64,000 nucleotides of DNA from NCBI GenBank assembly GCA_964619055.1, contig CAZUDB010000003.1, positions 1-64,000 of the forward strand. Reading direction: 5' to 3'. The first letter of the stretch is position 1. Every line of letters starts with the position of its first letter. Origin of the DNA: CAYVUM01 sp964619055. Its GTDB lineage: Bacteria > Pseudomonadota > Alphaproteobacteria > Rhodospirillales > Defluviicoccaceae. Position numbers and translations under genes: made by a program. The notes beneath the pieces were generated by a model. That model was not told the origin of the DNA and did not search any database. It was given only the letters and a program-made list of their open reading frames with translations. Shown here one piece after another: positions 37,341 to 46,847 of this stretch.

Positions 37341-39014
37341 ATGGATGCCCCCCTGAAACAGGCGCAGACCATTCAGCTTCCCGACCTGATCCCCACCTGC
37401 CTAGAGGCCTACAACGCGACCCAGCACCTTCTGGTGGAAGTCCGCAAGGAGGTATCCCGGCTGGTCGTGCACGAAGGCCGGATCGATTCTGATTTGGTCG
37501 ATGCCCACCAGTTCGCCGCCCACGGCTACGCATGGTACGCCACGTATGCCTCGGCGCTCCGCGCGTTACTGGCCTGGGCCGAGCGACTGGACGGTGAGGG
37601 GCGCTTGGGCGAGGTGGAGCGGCTGATCTTGCAGTGCGGCTTCGGCGAGTATCTCGCCCAAATGGCCGGTGGTGTTCCCATGGCTCAGGGCGAGATCGTC
37701 CGGCCCTACGACATGGGGGTCGGCGACGACGTATTGCATGGATTTTACACGCCGACCGTCGCCACCTTGATCCGCGACGGCAACACGGACGCCGCACGCA
37801 AGCGCATCGCCGAGATCATCGCCGACGGTCACTTCGGCGATTACGGGCTCGACGAGGACATGGCGATGATCGCGGACCAGTTCCGGCGGTGGAGCGAGGA
37901 GAAGGTTGTTCCCGACGCCCACGGCTGGCATGAGCGGGACGAACTGATCCCGCTGGCCATCATTGAGGCGATGGCTGAACTGGGCGTGTTCGGCCTGACC
38001 ATCCCTGAGGAATTCGGCGGCCTCGGCATGGGCAAGATGGCCATGTGCGTCGTTACCGAGGAGTTGAGTCGGGCCTATATCGGCGTCGGCTCCCTCGGCA
38101 CCCGGGCGGAGATCGCGGCGGAGCTGATCCGGCTCGGCGGCACCGACGATCAGAAGGCCCACTTCCTGCCCAGGCTGGCCGCAGGCGAGATCTTGCCGAC
38201 CGCAGTGTTCACGGAGCCGAACACGGGCTCGGACCTGGGATCGCTCCGAACCCGGGCGGTGCGCGACGGCGACGCCTATCGGGTTACGGGCAACAAGACA
38301 TGGATCACGCACGCGGCCCGCACGGACCTCATGACTCTGCTTGCCCGCACCGACCCGGACACGAACGGCTACAAGGGCCTCAGTATGTTCCTGGCTGAGA
38401 AACCCCGCGGCACGGACGAAAATCCGTTTCCCGCAGACGGCATGACCGGCGGCGAAATTGAAGTGCTCGGATACCGCGGCATGAAGGAGTATGAGATCGC
38501 GTTCGATAATTTCGAGGTCAACGCCGACAATCTACTCGGCCGTTCGGAAGGCAACGGCTTCAAGCAACTGATGGCCACCTTCGAGGGGGCACGAATTCAG
38601 ACGGCCGCGCGTGCCGTCGGCGTTGCCCAAAACGCCATGGAGCTTGGCTTGCGCTACGCCCAGGAGCGTATCCAATTCGGCCAGGCGATCGTCAACTTCC
38701 CCCGCGTTTACGGTAAGTTGGCGTGGATGGCGGTGGAGACGATGATTGCCCGGCAGTTGACCTACGACTCGGCCCGGCAAAAAGACCTGGAACAGCGCTG
38801 CGACATCGAGGCGGGCTTCGCCAAGTTGTTGGGGGCCCGGGTGGCATGGGCCAACGCCGACAATGCGGTCCAGATCCATGGCGGCAATGGCTACGCCATC
38901 GAGTATCCGATCTCCCGCGTGCTGTGTGATGCCCGCATTCTCAACGTGTTCGAGGGTGCGGCGGAGATCCAGGCCCACGTGGTGGCGCGCGGCTTGTTGT
39001 CGCAGCGGACCTGA
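37341..39014 (+). CDS. mcd: (2S)-methylsuccinyl-CoA dehydrogenase
   Basis: A 557-residue acyl-CoA dehydrogenase with the extra N-terminal helical domain (about 1-150) characteristic of Mcd. The catalytic core has IPEEFGGLGMGKMAM, FTEPNTGSDLGSLRTRAV, GNKTWITHAARTDLMTLLAR, the FAD region RIQTAARAVGVAQNA and QIHGGNGYAIEYPISRVLCD. It oxidises methylsuccinyl-CoA to mesaconyl-CoA, passing electrons to ETF (genes at 44-46 kb). ATG 37341 follows GGAGA with a 7-nt gap. Third ethylmalonyl-CoA pathway gene of the cluster. Confidence 0.92.
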   Translation: MDAPLKQAQTIQLPDLIPTCLEAYNATQHLLVEVRKEVSRLVVHEGRIDSDLVDAHQFAAHGYAWYATYASALRALLAWAERLDGEGRLGEVERLILQCGFGEYLAQMAGGVPMAQGEIVRPYDMGVGDDVLHGFYTPTVATLIRDGNTDAARKRIAEIIADGHFGDYGLDEDMAMIADQFRRWSEEKVVPDAHGWHERDELIPLAIIEAMAELGVFGLTIPEEFGGLGMGKMAMCVVTEELSRAYIGVGSLGTRAEIAAELIRLGGTDDQKAHFLPRLAAGEILPTAVFTEPNTGSDLGSLRTRAVRDGDAYRVTGNKTWITHAARTDLMTLLARTDPDTNGYKGLSMFLAEKPRGTDENPFPADGMTGGEIEVLGYRGMKEYEIAFDNFEVNADNLLGRSEGNGFKQLMATFEGARIQTAARAVGVAQNAMELGLRYAQERIQFGQAIVNFPRVYGKLAWMAVETMIARQLTYDSARQKDLEQRCDIEAGFAKLLGARVAWANADNAVQIHGGNGYAIEYPISRVLCDARILNVFEGAAEIQAHVVARGLLSQRT

Positions 39015-39172
39015 GCGCAACCGGACACGCGTCGACCAGGCTTATGACGGCGGCTTGGGACCGCCGTTGCGCCTGTCCCCCGGTGATGCGGATGCGAAAT
39101 GCCGTGCAAATCCCGCTGGGCTTCTAGAAAAATGGGGAGACAAGGGAGCCGGCGGGACCTTATATAACCGAG

Positions 39173-39370
39173 ATGAATGGTGTTCTCCCCTATCTGCTTG
39201 CCATCACGATGGTTCTGGTGGTAGGCGTACTGTTCGCAGGCATCTTCTCGTTTGCCTTCGGCAGCCGCACCGATCGCCACCTTGGCACCAAGTTGATGAG
39301 TGCGCGCGTTATCTTGCAAGGTCTTGCCATCGCGCTGTTTGCGGTGATCATGTTGCTCAGCAAGCACTAG
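39173..39370 (+). CDS. HIG1-domain twin-transmembrane protein
   Basis: A 65-residue protein with two membrane helices (about 6-28 and 45-62). The loop reads GSRTDRHLGTKLMSARVILQ; K-L-M-x-x-R-V-x-x-Q is the HIG1 signature. Homologues attach to respiratory complexes. In related alphaproteobacteria this gene often precedes the PduO-type adenosyltransferase and etfBA, the same direction and order as here except that a sulfotransferase gene intervenes. Confidence 0.85.
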   Translation: MNGVLPYLLAITMVLVVGVLFAGIFSFAFGSRTDRHLGTKLMSARVILQGLAIALFAVIMLLSKH

Positions 39371-39437
39371 CGCGTCCCTTCCGGGACAAATGGAATTTTA
39401 ACTTTCACAACTCGTGATGCGTTAGGCGCTTGCCGGC

Positions 39438-40202
39438 CTATTTGAACAACAGACGCTCTGGACCGAACAGCTCTGTGTAGTAGCGAATGTCATCGGCATA
39501 GATGGTCTTGACGGCTTCAATGATGTCGTCGTCATAGAGGGCACGCGGGTCCGGGCTTTCGCCGCCGATCTTCATGTTTTCGAGCACCTGCCTAGAAGTA
39601 TCGCCAAAAAAATCGCTGGAATTCAGGGACAGGCCATCAAGACCATGCTTCGTTAAACCCCGCGCGTCGGTAATTTCGAGCCCAATTTTTTTGGCTAACT
39701 TATCGGTTACTTGGGAAAAACTCTCAACTTGAAAAAAATCATCATAGAACTCGTAGACTAAAAAATCCAATTGTGGTCGCCAATGGATATTGGAGTTGAG
39801 TAACTCCGGAACTTTTAATAGATCTACAAACTCTCGAAAGGTCATTCCTTCCGGATCAAACCGTCGCCCGCTAAGCCAGCACAATTGCATAGAAATTTCT
39901 TTTACAGTGACGATCTTATCCAAGAACGTACTCGCGACCCGCGAAAACGGGCACCGCAAAATCACAAATGTGTAATCCGCTGTTACCAACTCCCTTAGAG
40001 TTGCAACAAATGTGCGATTATTGTTGTGAATCCAATTTACATAGTCTGCAGATGGAATACACCCATTAACTATCCCGATCGTGAGGCGCATGGTCGAGCA
40101 GGCATTTTTGGGAATAAACGAATATATGGAGTTTTTCGGATAGATACTGAGCGCAAACTGGCTCGCGTAGGTATGTTTCTGGTTTTTTCCCAATTCGTCC
40201 AT
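39438..40202 (-). CDS. Sulfotransferase family protein (AT-rich)
   Basis: About 254 residues. The PAPS 5'-phosphosulfate loop is SFIPKNACSTMRLT and the 3'-phosphate site is VILRCPFSRVASTFLDKI, the pattern of membrane/carbohydrate-type sulfotransferases. It would transfer sulfate from PAPS to an unknown acceptor, perhaps a surface glycan. Codon use and composition differ strongly from neighbours (35% GC at 39721-39780, 40% at 39961-40020), and the gene is inverted within an otherwise plus-strand block. Acquisition by transfer is likely. ATG 40202 is chosen over a TTG at 40241. Confidence 0.85.
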   Translation of the reverse strand: MDELGKNQKHTYASQFALSIYPKNSIYSFIPKNACSTMRLTIGIVNGCIPSADYVNWIHNNNRTFVATLRELVTADYTFVILRCPFSRVASTFLDKIVTVKEISMQLCWLSGRRFDPEGMTFREFVDLLKVPELLNSNIHWRPQLDFLVYEFYDDFFQVESFSQVTDKLAKKIGLEITDARGLTKHGLDGLSLNSSDFFGDTSRQVLENMKIGGESPDPRALYDDDIIEAVKTIYADDIRYYTELFGPERLLFK

Positions 40203-40386
40203 TGACGAACAGGCGTAGCGTAGCAGACGAGTCGGTGCCAAGGTTCGCTCTCTTCACAGTTATCCGCTGCCCTGCGTGACCCGTGACGGCCAGACCGCCA
40301 GCGTACGCAACATTGCCCAAGGGGTGAGGGCAGCGTATGCTGCGCGGCGACAAGCTGGACACAGGTCCGCCGTCAAGGGAGTAGAC

Positions 40387-40950
40387 ATGGTATCGCTCAC
40401 GAAAATCTACACCCGCGGGGGTGACGCCGGCCAGACCTCGCTTGGCGACGGCAGCCGGGTGGCCAAGCACGAGACCCGCGTGGACGCCTACGGGACCGTG
40501 GAAGAAGCCAACGCGGTCCTCGGACTGGCGCGGCTCCACACCACCGGTGACACCGACGCCATTCTGGCCCGCATTCAGAACGACCTGTTCGACCTGGGCG
40601 CCGACCTCTGCACGCCTGGCGAGGGCCGCAAATCCGAGGGCGCACTTCGCATTGTCGACAGCCAGATTGAACGGCTCGAGGCGGAGATCGACCACTTCAA
40701 TGCCGACCTCGCACCCCTGACGTCGTTCATTCTTCCCGGTGGCAGCCCGGCAGCGGCCTACCTGCATCTGGCACGCACGACCGTGCGCCGGGCCGAGCGG
40801 CTTGTTGCATCCTTCATCGAAGCAGAGCCGATCCATCAGCCCTCGCTACGCTATCTGAACCGCTTGTCCGACCTGCTGTTCGTGTTGGCGCGCCATGTCA
40901 ACGATCGCGGCGACGCCGACGTGTTGTGGGTTCCGGGCAGCAACCGCTGA
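40387..40950 (+). CDS. pduO: Cob(I)alamin adenosyltransferase, PduO type
   Basis: A 187-residue PduO/MMAB-type ATP:corrinoid adenosyltransferase. Marks are KIYTRGGDAGQTSLGDGSRV at the N-terminus (ATP site), VDAYGTVEEANAVLGLA, FILPGGSPAAAYLHLARTTVRRAER and the C-terminal LNRLSDLLFVLARHVN. It makes adenosylcobalamin, the cofactor needed by the ethylmalonyl-CoA mutase in this window. Same strand as etfBA downstream. The start was placed at ATG 40387; the upstream in-frame extension is unconserved. Confidence 0.94.
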   Translation: MVSLTKIYTRGGDAGQTSLGDGSRVAKHETRVDAYGTVEEANAVLGLARLHTTGDTDAILARIQNDLFDLGADLCTPGEGRKSEGALRIVDSQIERLEAEIDHFNADLAPLTSFILPGGSPAAAYLHLARTTVRRAERLVASFIEAEPIHQPSLRYLNRLSDLLFVLARHVNDRGDADVLWVPGSNR

Positions 40951-41052
40951 GCATGGCGGTCGCAAAGGCGAGCACGCGTCCGTACAGCCTAATGCGTCGG
41001 AACGACCATGAAGCCGTTGAAGGTCGACGCGCCCTCAGCTTAGAGTCGCATC

Positions 41053-42717
41053 ATGGCGCTCGATCCGGAACCGGCCATCGCCTCCTCGGACTCGTCGGAC
41101 TTGTGGACACCCGCAACCCCGGCGCTTGATGCTCTGATCGATGCGCTGCCCGTCTGCATCGCCTATGTGGATACGAACCGCCGCTATCGGTTCAACAACC
41201 GAGCGTATGGAGATTGGTTTCAACGGCCCCATCAGTCCATAGCCGGACACCACGTTCGCGACATCCTGGGCGAAGACGCGTACCAGAGAGCGGCGGCGCA
41301 CATGGACCGCTGCCTTGCGGGCGAAACGGTCCGGTATGACTCAACGTTGCTCCGTCCGGACGGCGGGCTGCGGCATTTTCGTGCGACCTATATTCCGGAC
41401 TTCGGACCCGACGGTAACGTCGCGGGCTTCTTCGTACTCGGCGAAGACGTCTCGGACCTGAAGGCGGCCGAGGAAGCACTCCAAGCCTCCTTGAGCCATC
41501 TGGAACGCCGGGTGAGCGTCCGGACCGCGGCCATTCGCGAAGTCAACGAAGAGTTGGAGGCAGAGATTGCCGAGCGGCGGCGCATCGAGCGCCACCTGAT
41601 CGAACGCGAGAACCGGCTGCGCACCATGCTGGACGCCTCCATTGACGCTATCGTGACCATCGATCCCCACGGTCGGATCGAAAGTGCCAACGCCTCGGCA
41701 GAACGATTGTTCGCCAGCCCGGCGACGGACATCGTCGGTGAGAATGCCGAACGGCTGCTGCCCGAATTGGCCGAACAGGATGCTGGCGACGGCCAGGGAC
41801 TGAAGCTCGACCAGACCATCCGCCGGGAAACCCTCGCCCGACGCATGGACGGCAGCACTTTTTCGGCCGAGGTGTCCGTTGAGACCGTGGCGCTGAGTGA
41901 AGGGGCCGTCCGCATCGCCTTCGTGCGCGATGTATCGGAGCGCAAGCGGGCGGAACGCACCACGCTGGAACGGCAGGCGCAACTGTCACGCGCGCTTCGC
42001 CTGAACACGATGGGCGAGGTCGCCGCAACGCTGGCCCATGAACTCAACCAACCCCTGAGCGCCGTTTTAAGCTATATCCAGGCTTGCCGGCGCCTGATGG
42101 CGGCACGGGGCGAGCTGCGGCCGGACTTGGCCGTGTCCATGGACAAGGCTGCGGCGCAGGCGCAACGCGCGGGCGATATCATCGGCAACATTCGGCGGTT
42201 TTTAAATAGGGGCGCAACGGACCGGGAACTGGTGGATGTGAGTGCGGTCGCGCGCGAGGCCGCGGCGCTTGCCGCCCTCGAAGCCGCGCGCCAGGGGGTG
42301 ACGGTAAGCCTGGACTTGGCTGCCGCCCGCGCCATCGTCCTCGGCGACCGGGTGGCTCTTGGCCAGGTGATCCTAAACCTTATCCAGAACAGCATCGAAG
42401 CCTCGGCGAGCGTTGTCGATCGCCAGGCAGAGGTGACGCTCTCAACCGCCAGCGGCCGTGGCGATGACGGCGTTATCGTCGCGGTGCGAGACACCGGTCC
42501 GGGCGTTCCGAGTGGGATCGCCGCTCGGGTGTTCGAGCCCTTTGTCACCAGCAAGACCGACGGCCTTGGGCTCGGTCTTGCCATCTGCCAGTCCATCGTC
42601 CGTGACCATGGCGGGACGCTCTGGTTCATCAACATCGAGGGCAGCGGGGGGGGTGGCGCCATGTTCTCCTTCGCGCTGAAGACTACGGATCCAGACGGAG
42701 ACCACCATGTTGTTTGA
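41053..42717 (+). CDS. PAS-PAS sensor histidine kinase (FixL-like)
   Basis: A 554-residue cytoplasmic sensor kinase without membrane helices. Two PAS domains occupy about residues 25-145 (LPVCIAYVDTNRRYRFNNRA) and 185-310 (LDASIDAIVTIDPHGRIESA), joined by a coiled coil. The phospho-accepting His (about 329) is in TLAHELNQPLSAVLSYIQAC. The ATPase domain shows NLIQNSIEAS (N box), RDTGPGVPSG (G1) and GLGLGLAICQSIV (G2). Heme binding, as in true FixL, cannot be asserted. It overlaps the response regulator by 11 nt. Confidence 0.92.
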   Translation: MALDPEPAIASSDSSDLWTPATPALDALIDALPVCIAYVDTNRRYRFNNRAYGDWFQRPHQSIAGHHVRDILGEDAYQRAAAHMDRCLAGETVRYDSTLLRPDGGLRHFRATYIPDFGPDGNVAGFFVLGEDVSDLKAAEEALQASLSHLERRVSVRTAAIREVNEELEAEIAERRRIERHLIERENRLRTMLDASIDAIVTIDPHGRIESANASAERLFASPATDIVGENAERLLPELAEQDAGDGQGLKLDQTIRRETLARRMDGSTFSAEVSVETVALSEGAVRIAFVRDVSERKRAERTTLERQAQLSRALRLNTMGEVAATLAHELNQPLSAVLSYIQACRRLMAARGELRPDLAVSMDKAAAQAQRAGDIIGNIRRFLNRGATDRELVDVSAVAREAAALAALEAARQGVTVSLDLAAARAIVLGDRVALGQVILNLIQNSIEASASVVDRQAEVTLSTASGRGDDGVIVAVRDTGPGVPSGIAARVFEPFVTSKTDGLGLGLAICQSIVRDHGGTLWFINIEGSGGGGAMFSFALKTTDPDGDHHVV

Positions 42718-43378
42718 GTCGCGCGTCTACTTGGTGGAGGACGACGACGCCGTCCGCGATGCCGTGTCCCTGCTGCTGCGCTCAGCCCAGTTGCACGTGG
42801 AGGCTTTCGCGGACGCTGAAACGTTCCTGGCCAGCTATTCGCCGGATATCCCCGCTTGCCTGGTTCTCGACGCCCGGCTCCCGAAGATGAGCGGGCTTGA
42901 GCTGCAGGAGCACGTGAAGGCGGCCGGCTGGAACCTGCCAATCGTCCTCGTCACCGGCCATGGCGATGTCCCAATGGCAACCCGCGCCCTTAAAGCAGGC
43001 GCGGTCGATTTCATCCAAAAGCCGATTGACGACCAGATCTTGCTTAGCAGCATCTCAATGGCCCTGAAGCTCGCGGAGGAAACCGCTGACGCGGAGGCGA
43101 GGCGCATGAAAATCGAGGCGCGCCTCGGCCTGCTGACCCCGCGCGAGCGCCAAGTCATGGAGTTGATCGTGGGCGGCGCCTCTAACAAGGTCGTGGCTTC
43201 GGAGCTCGGCATCAGCCACCGCACGGTGGAAATCTATCGTCGCAACGTCATGGAAAAGCTGGATGCACGCTCCCTGCCGGACCTTGTCCGGATGGCCGAC
43301 GGCGCCCGCCCGGGTCAGAGCACCGCACCGACCCCGGGGCGCAAATCGCCGTGGAGCGGATTACGCGAAAATACGTAA
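42707..43378 (+). CDS. FixJ-like response regulator (REC + LuxR HTH)
   Basis: A 223-residue regulator. The receiver domain (about 6-120) has the EDDD acidic pocket, phospho-acceptor Asp55 in CLVLDARLPKMSG and Lys in DFIQKPIDD. The LuxR-type helix-turn-helix (about 142-200) reads LTPRERQVMELIVGGASNKV, then ISHRTVEIYRRNVMEKL. Cognate partner of the overlapping kinase. Targets are unknown; a small operator-like palindrome lies at 43546-43558 downstream. Confidence 0.92.
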   Translation: MLFESRVYLVEDDDAVRDAVSLLLRSAQLHVEAFADAETFLASYSPDIPACLVLDARLPKMSGLELQEHVKAAGWNLPIVLVTGHGDVPMATRALKAGAVDFIQKPIDDQILLSSISMALKLAEETADAEARRMKIEARLGLLTPRERQVMELIVGGASNKVVASELGISHRTVEIYRRNVMEKLDARSLPDLVRMADGARPGQSTAPTPGRKSPWSGLRENT

Positions 43379-43479
43379 GGAACTTTCCCAGCTAGGTTCG
43401 GTAGAATCGCTTTGGTAGGTTCACGTTGGTTCTCTTCGCGATAGTTCGCCCTTTGGGCGTGCCATTTTCGACAACCTAG

Positions 43480-43510
43480 CGGCGGCCCTCCATAGCCGCC
43501 GTCTCTTTTT
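43480..43510 (+). terminator. Intrinsic terminator after the two-component pair
   Basis: A stem CGGCGGC / GCCGCCG (43480-43486 and 43495-43501) with an 8-nt loop is followed by TCTCTTTTT. It is placed about 100 nt after the response-regulator stop. Confidence 0.75.
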
Positions 43511-43665
43511 CGACATGACGACTCCAGAGGCGCGATTTACGCAATATCCCCTAAGGGATTTGGAGAGAGCCTGAACAACGACCCCCAAAACGGGCAATTG
43601 GGCATGGGCGATTAAGCGCACCCTGCCGATGACGACCACAGCCATGCAGGCGGCTGGGAGGATAA

Positions 43666-43956
43666 ATGAAGCGTCCGAAGAACCGCTGGTCCGTGGCCGG
43701 CACCGAACCATCCATCGAAGACTTGCTAGCCGATCCCGTGACCCACGCGGTGATGAAGCGCGATCAACTGGCACCGGAAGCCGTTCGCTGCGTCGTTGAC
43801 AGCGCCCGCAAACGCCTTTCGGGCAACCAAAGCCCCTGGGCGCGCCCGGCGAACTCCCGATCGCGCACCACGACGACCACGACAGTGGGCGATGGCGCCG
43901 TCGATGAAGCCGAGAAGCTCCGACCACAGCGGCGATGTGGCGCCGCTGGAGCTTGA
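43666..43956 (+). CDS. Small hypothetical protein
   Basis: 96 residues with a strong GGGAGGA ribosome site (43656-43662) before the ATG. The N-terminal half has a coherent helical segment (IEDLLADPVTHAVMKRDQLA, then RCVVDSARKRL). The C-terminal half is basic, threonine-rich and low in complexity. No recognised family. It may be real only in its first 50 residues. Confidence 0.5.
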   Translation: MKRPKNRWSVAGTEPSIEDLLADPVTHAVMKRDQLAPEAVRCVVDSARKRLSGNQSPWARPANSRSRTTTTTTVGDGAVDEAEKLRPQRRCGAAGA

Positions 43957-44110
43957 CCCTCCTGTCCGTCCCGCTTACGTTCTATCGACATGGCGGGTGC
44001 GTGATACACGTCATTAAGCTGTTGGAAGAATGTAATTAATTTGCCTGTGCGGGCTGTCTGGTGCCGGCTCCGCACACGCACTTTGCGGGCAACAAGCACG
44101 GATCCAAAGC

Positions 44111-44860
44111 ATGAAGGTCCTCGTCGCCGTCAAACGTGTCATCGATTACGCCGTCAAAATCCGAGTTAAGGCAGACAACTCGGGCGTGGAGACGGCCAAC
44201 GTCAAAATGTCCATGAACCCCTTCGACGAAATCGCCATCGAGGAAGCGGTGCGGCTCAAAGAAGTGGGCATCGTTACGGAGATCGTGGCCATCTCCATGG
44301 GGGTTCAGGCGTGCCAGGAAACCATTCGGACCGCGCTCGCCATGGGCGCCGATCGTGGGATTCTGGTGCTGACCGAGTCGGAGCTGCAACCGCTAGCCGT
44401 TGCCAAGGTGCTGAAGGCGATCGTGGACCGCGAGGCGCCGTCCATCGTCATCCTGGGCAAGCAGGCCATCGACGATGATTCCAATCAGACCGGCCAGATG
44501 CTGTCGGCGCTACTCGGGTGGCCACAAGCGGCCTTTGCGTCCAAGCTGACGGTGAGCGACGGCTCGGCAGAGGTCGTGCGAGAGATCGATGGGGGACTAG
44601 AGACGATCAGTGTCGACCTGCCCACGGTGGTCACAGCCGATCTCCGCCTCAACACGCCGCGTTATGCGTCTCTCCCCAACATCATGAAGGCCAAAAAGAA
44701 ACCCATCGAGACCATGGCACTAGGGGATCTGGGTGTGGACGTAGCTCCGCGCCTGACCACTGTGAAGGTGGAAGAGCCGGCAAAACGTGAGGCCGGTATC
44801 AAGGTCGAGAGCGTCAGCGCGCTGGTCGAAAAATTGAGAAACGAAGCGAAGGTGATCTGA
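44111..44860 (+). CDS. etfB: Electron transfer flavoprotein beta subunit
   Basis: A 249-residue ETF beta chain. MKVLVAVKRVIDYAVKIRVK, KMSMNPFDEIAIEEAVRLKE, CQETIRTALAMGADRGILV, VILGKQAIDDDSNQTGQMLS and LRLNTPRYASLPNIMKAKKK are all family landmarks, the last being the region that docks acyl-CoA dehydrogenases. With EtfA it accepts electrons from Mcd and other acyl-CoA dehydrogenases. The alpha-subunit gene begins 2 nt after the stop. Confidence 0.96.
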   Translation: MKVLVAVKRVIDYAVKIRVKADNSGVETANVKMSMNPFDEIAIEEAVRLKEVGIVTEIVAISMGVQACQETIRTALAMGADRGILVLTESELQPLAVAKVLKAIVDREAPSIVILGKQAIDDDSNQTGQMLSALLGWPQAAFASKLTVSDGSAEVVREIDGGLETISVDLPTVVTADLRLNTPRYASLPNIMKAKKKPIETMALGDLGVDVAPRLTTVKVEEPAKREAGIKVESVSALVEKLRNEAKVI

Positions 44861-44862
44861 CG

Positions 44863-45804
44863 ATGGCCGTGCTTATCATTGCCGAACACGACGGCAGCGC
44901 CGTCAAACCGGGCACTCTGAACACCGTCACTGCCGCCTCGTCCCTCGGCGAAGTTCATATCTTGGTGGCCGCTGATAGCGGACGGGCCGTGGCCGAAGCG
45001 GCCGCACAGATTGCCGGGGTAAGCAAGGTTCTCCTCGCCGAAAGCCCGACGCTCGCCCACCCCGTTGCCGAAGCGCTGGCTCCACTTATCGTCGGGCTTA
45101 CTGCCGACGGTTATACCCACGTCATGGCGGCGGCCACGACCTTCGGCAAAAACCTGATGCCGCGGGTGGCAGCCCTCTTGAACGTTGCGATGCTGTCGGA
45201 CATCACGGATGTGATCGACGCTGACACAGTGGTGCGCCCAATCTACGCGGGCAATGCCCTCGCCACGGTCAAGAGTGCCGACCCGGTCAAGATCATGACC
45301 GTGCGAACTACGGCCTTTGAAAAGGCCAGCGATAGCGGAGGCTCCGCGACGATCGAGTCGGTGGAAGCACCGCCACCGCCGGCTGGCACCCGCTTCATCG
45401 GTCAGGAGTTGACCAAAAGCGAACGACCCGAGCTGACGAGCGCCCGAGTCGTGATTTCCGGCGGGCGCGGCATGCAGAGCGGGGAGAATTTCCACCTTCT
45501 GGAAACTGTGGCCGACCGGTTGGGTGCGGCCGTCGGCGCATCCCGAGCCGCAGTCGATGCCGGCTTTGTCCCCAACGATTACCAGGTCGGACAGACCGGA
45601 AAAGTTGTGGCGCCTGAGCTGTACGTCGCCGTTGGGATATCCGGTGCCATTCAGCACCTTGCGGGAATGAAGGACAGCAAGGTTATCGTCGCCATCAATA
45701 AGGACGAGGAGGCCCCGATCTTTCAGGTAGCCGATTACGGCCTTGTGGCTGATCTGTTCCAGGCGTTGCCGGAATTGACGGTGGAATTGGAGAAATCGAG
45801 CTGA
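44863..45804 (+). CDS. etfA: Electron transfer flavoprotein alpha subunit
   Basis: A 313-residue ETF alpha chain. The C-terminal FAD domain has VVISGGRGMQSGENFHLLET, GAAVGASRAAVDAGFVPNDY, QVGQTGKVVAPELYVAVGIS, GAIQHLAGMKDSKVIVAIN and DEEAPIFQVADYGLVADLFQ, all canonical FAD-contact segments. It passes electrons on to ETF-ubiquinone oxidoreductase. Operon with etfB (2-nt gap) and the Hbd gene (25-nt gap). Confidence 0.96.
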   Translation: MAVLIIAEHDGSAVKPGTLNTVTAASSLGEVHILVAADSGRAVAEAAAQIAGVSKVLLAESPTLAHPVAEALAPLIVGLTADGYTHVMAAATTFGKNLMPRVAALLNVAMLSDITDVIDADTVVRPIYAGNALATVKSADPVKIMTVRTTAFEKASDSGGSATIESVEAPPPPAGTRFIGQELTKSERPELTSARVVISGGRGMQSGENFHLLETVADRLGAAVGASRAAVDAGFVPNDYQVGQTGKVVAPELYVAVGISGAIQHLAGMKDSKVIVAINKDEEAPIFQVADYGLVADLFQALPELTVELEKSS

Positions 45805-45829
45805 GCGGTCGCTTGGGGGCGCGTCTGAC

Positions 45830-46705
45830 ATGGTGATCGAAAAGGTTGTCGTCGTCGGAGCCGGCGCCATGGGCACCGGCATTGCCGACGTCTCGATCCG
45901 CGCGGGATACGCCACCCATCTGATCGACTGCTCAGACGAAGCTCTGACCATCGCCCGTCAGACCCTCGAGGAAACATTCCACCGGCGGGTAGAACGTGGT
46001 CGCCTAACCATCCAAAAGGCCGAAACAGCCCTCGCCCTGCTCTCCCGGGGGGGTGACTATGACGAGATCGCTGGCTGCCAGTTGGCCATAGAGACGGTGG
46101 TTGAGGACGAGGAGGTAAAACGTGAGGTGTACAAGAGCCTGTGCGCGGTCCTTCCGGCCGAGAGCATCATCGCTACCAACACCTCGACGTTGTCAGTGAC
46201 CCGACTCGGTGCGAACACCGATCGTCCGGGACGCTTTATCGGCACGCACTTTATGAACCCAGTGCCACAGTTGCCGCTGGTCGAGGTAATCCGCGGCATC
46301 GCGACCGATGAGCACACCTTCCAGCTCGTCAGCGAATTCGTGGTGTCACTGGGCCACACGCCGGTGACGGTAGAGGATTTCCCCGCCTTCATCGTTCACC
46401 GTGTGCTGATGCCGATGATTAACGAGGCCGTGTACGCACTGTATGAAGGCGTGGGCTCCGTAGAAAACATCGACAAAGCCATGCGCATCGGCACCCAGCA
46501 CCCCATGGGGCCCTTGGAGCTGGCCGATTTCATCGGCCTCGACACCTGTCTGCAGATCATGCACACCCTGCACGAAGGCTTGGCCGACACCAAATATCGG
46601 CCATGCCCGCTCTTGGTCAAATATGTCGAGGCGGGTTGGATCGGCCGTAAAGCCGGGCGCGGATTTTACGATTATTCGGGGCCGGAGCCGGTTCCGACCC
46701 GGTGA
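45830..46705 (+). CDS. hbd: 3-hydroxybutyryl-CoA dehydrogenase (first copy)
   Basis: A 291-residue 3-hydroxyacyl-CoA dehydrogenase. The NAD-binding motif is VVVVGAGAMGTGIADVSIRA. The catalytic region is ATNTSTLSVTRL and GTHFMNPVPQLPLVEV (catalytic His in HFMNPVP). The C-terminal domain has VHRVLMPMINEAVYALYEGV and HPMGPLELADFIGLDTCLQI. It interconverts acetoacetyl-CoA and 3-hydroxybutyryl-CoA ahead of crotonyl-CoA. The third gene behind etfBA, an arrangement common in alphaproteobacteria. A paralogue lies at 57153. Confidence 0.93.
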   Translation: MVIEKVVVVGAGAMGTGIADVSIRAGYATHLIDCSDEALTIARQTLEETFHRRVERGRLTIQKAETALALLSRGGDYDEIAGCQLAIETVVEDEEVKREVYKSLCAVLPAESIIATNTSTLSVTRLGANTDRPGRFIGTHFMNPVPQLPLVEVIRGIATDEHTFQLVSEFVVSLGHTPVTVEDFPAFIVHRVLMPMINEAVYALYEGVGSVENIDKAMRIGTQHPMGPLELADFIGLDTCLQIMHTLHEGLADTKYRPCPLLVKYVEAGWIGRKAGRGFYDYSGPEPVPTR

Positions 46706-46847
46706 GGCAAGGGCCCCGCCCGGAGGGGCTTGGCATCAACTCGTGGCTTAGCTTGTCCCTCGATTTTCCCTTGATGCCCTACCAAGCGTTTGCGATAGGT
46801 AAAGCTTCTGTGCCGAGCGTCGGTCACGGATATCTGACTGAAGGACG

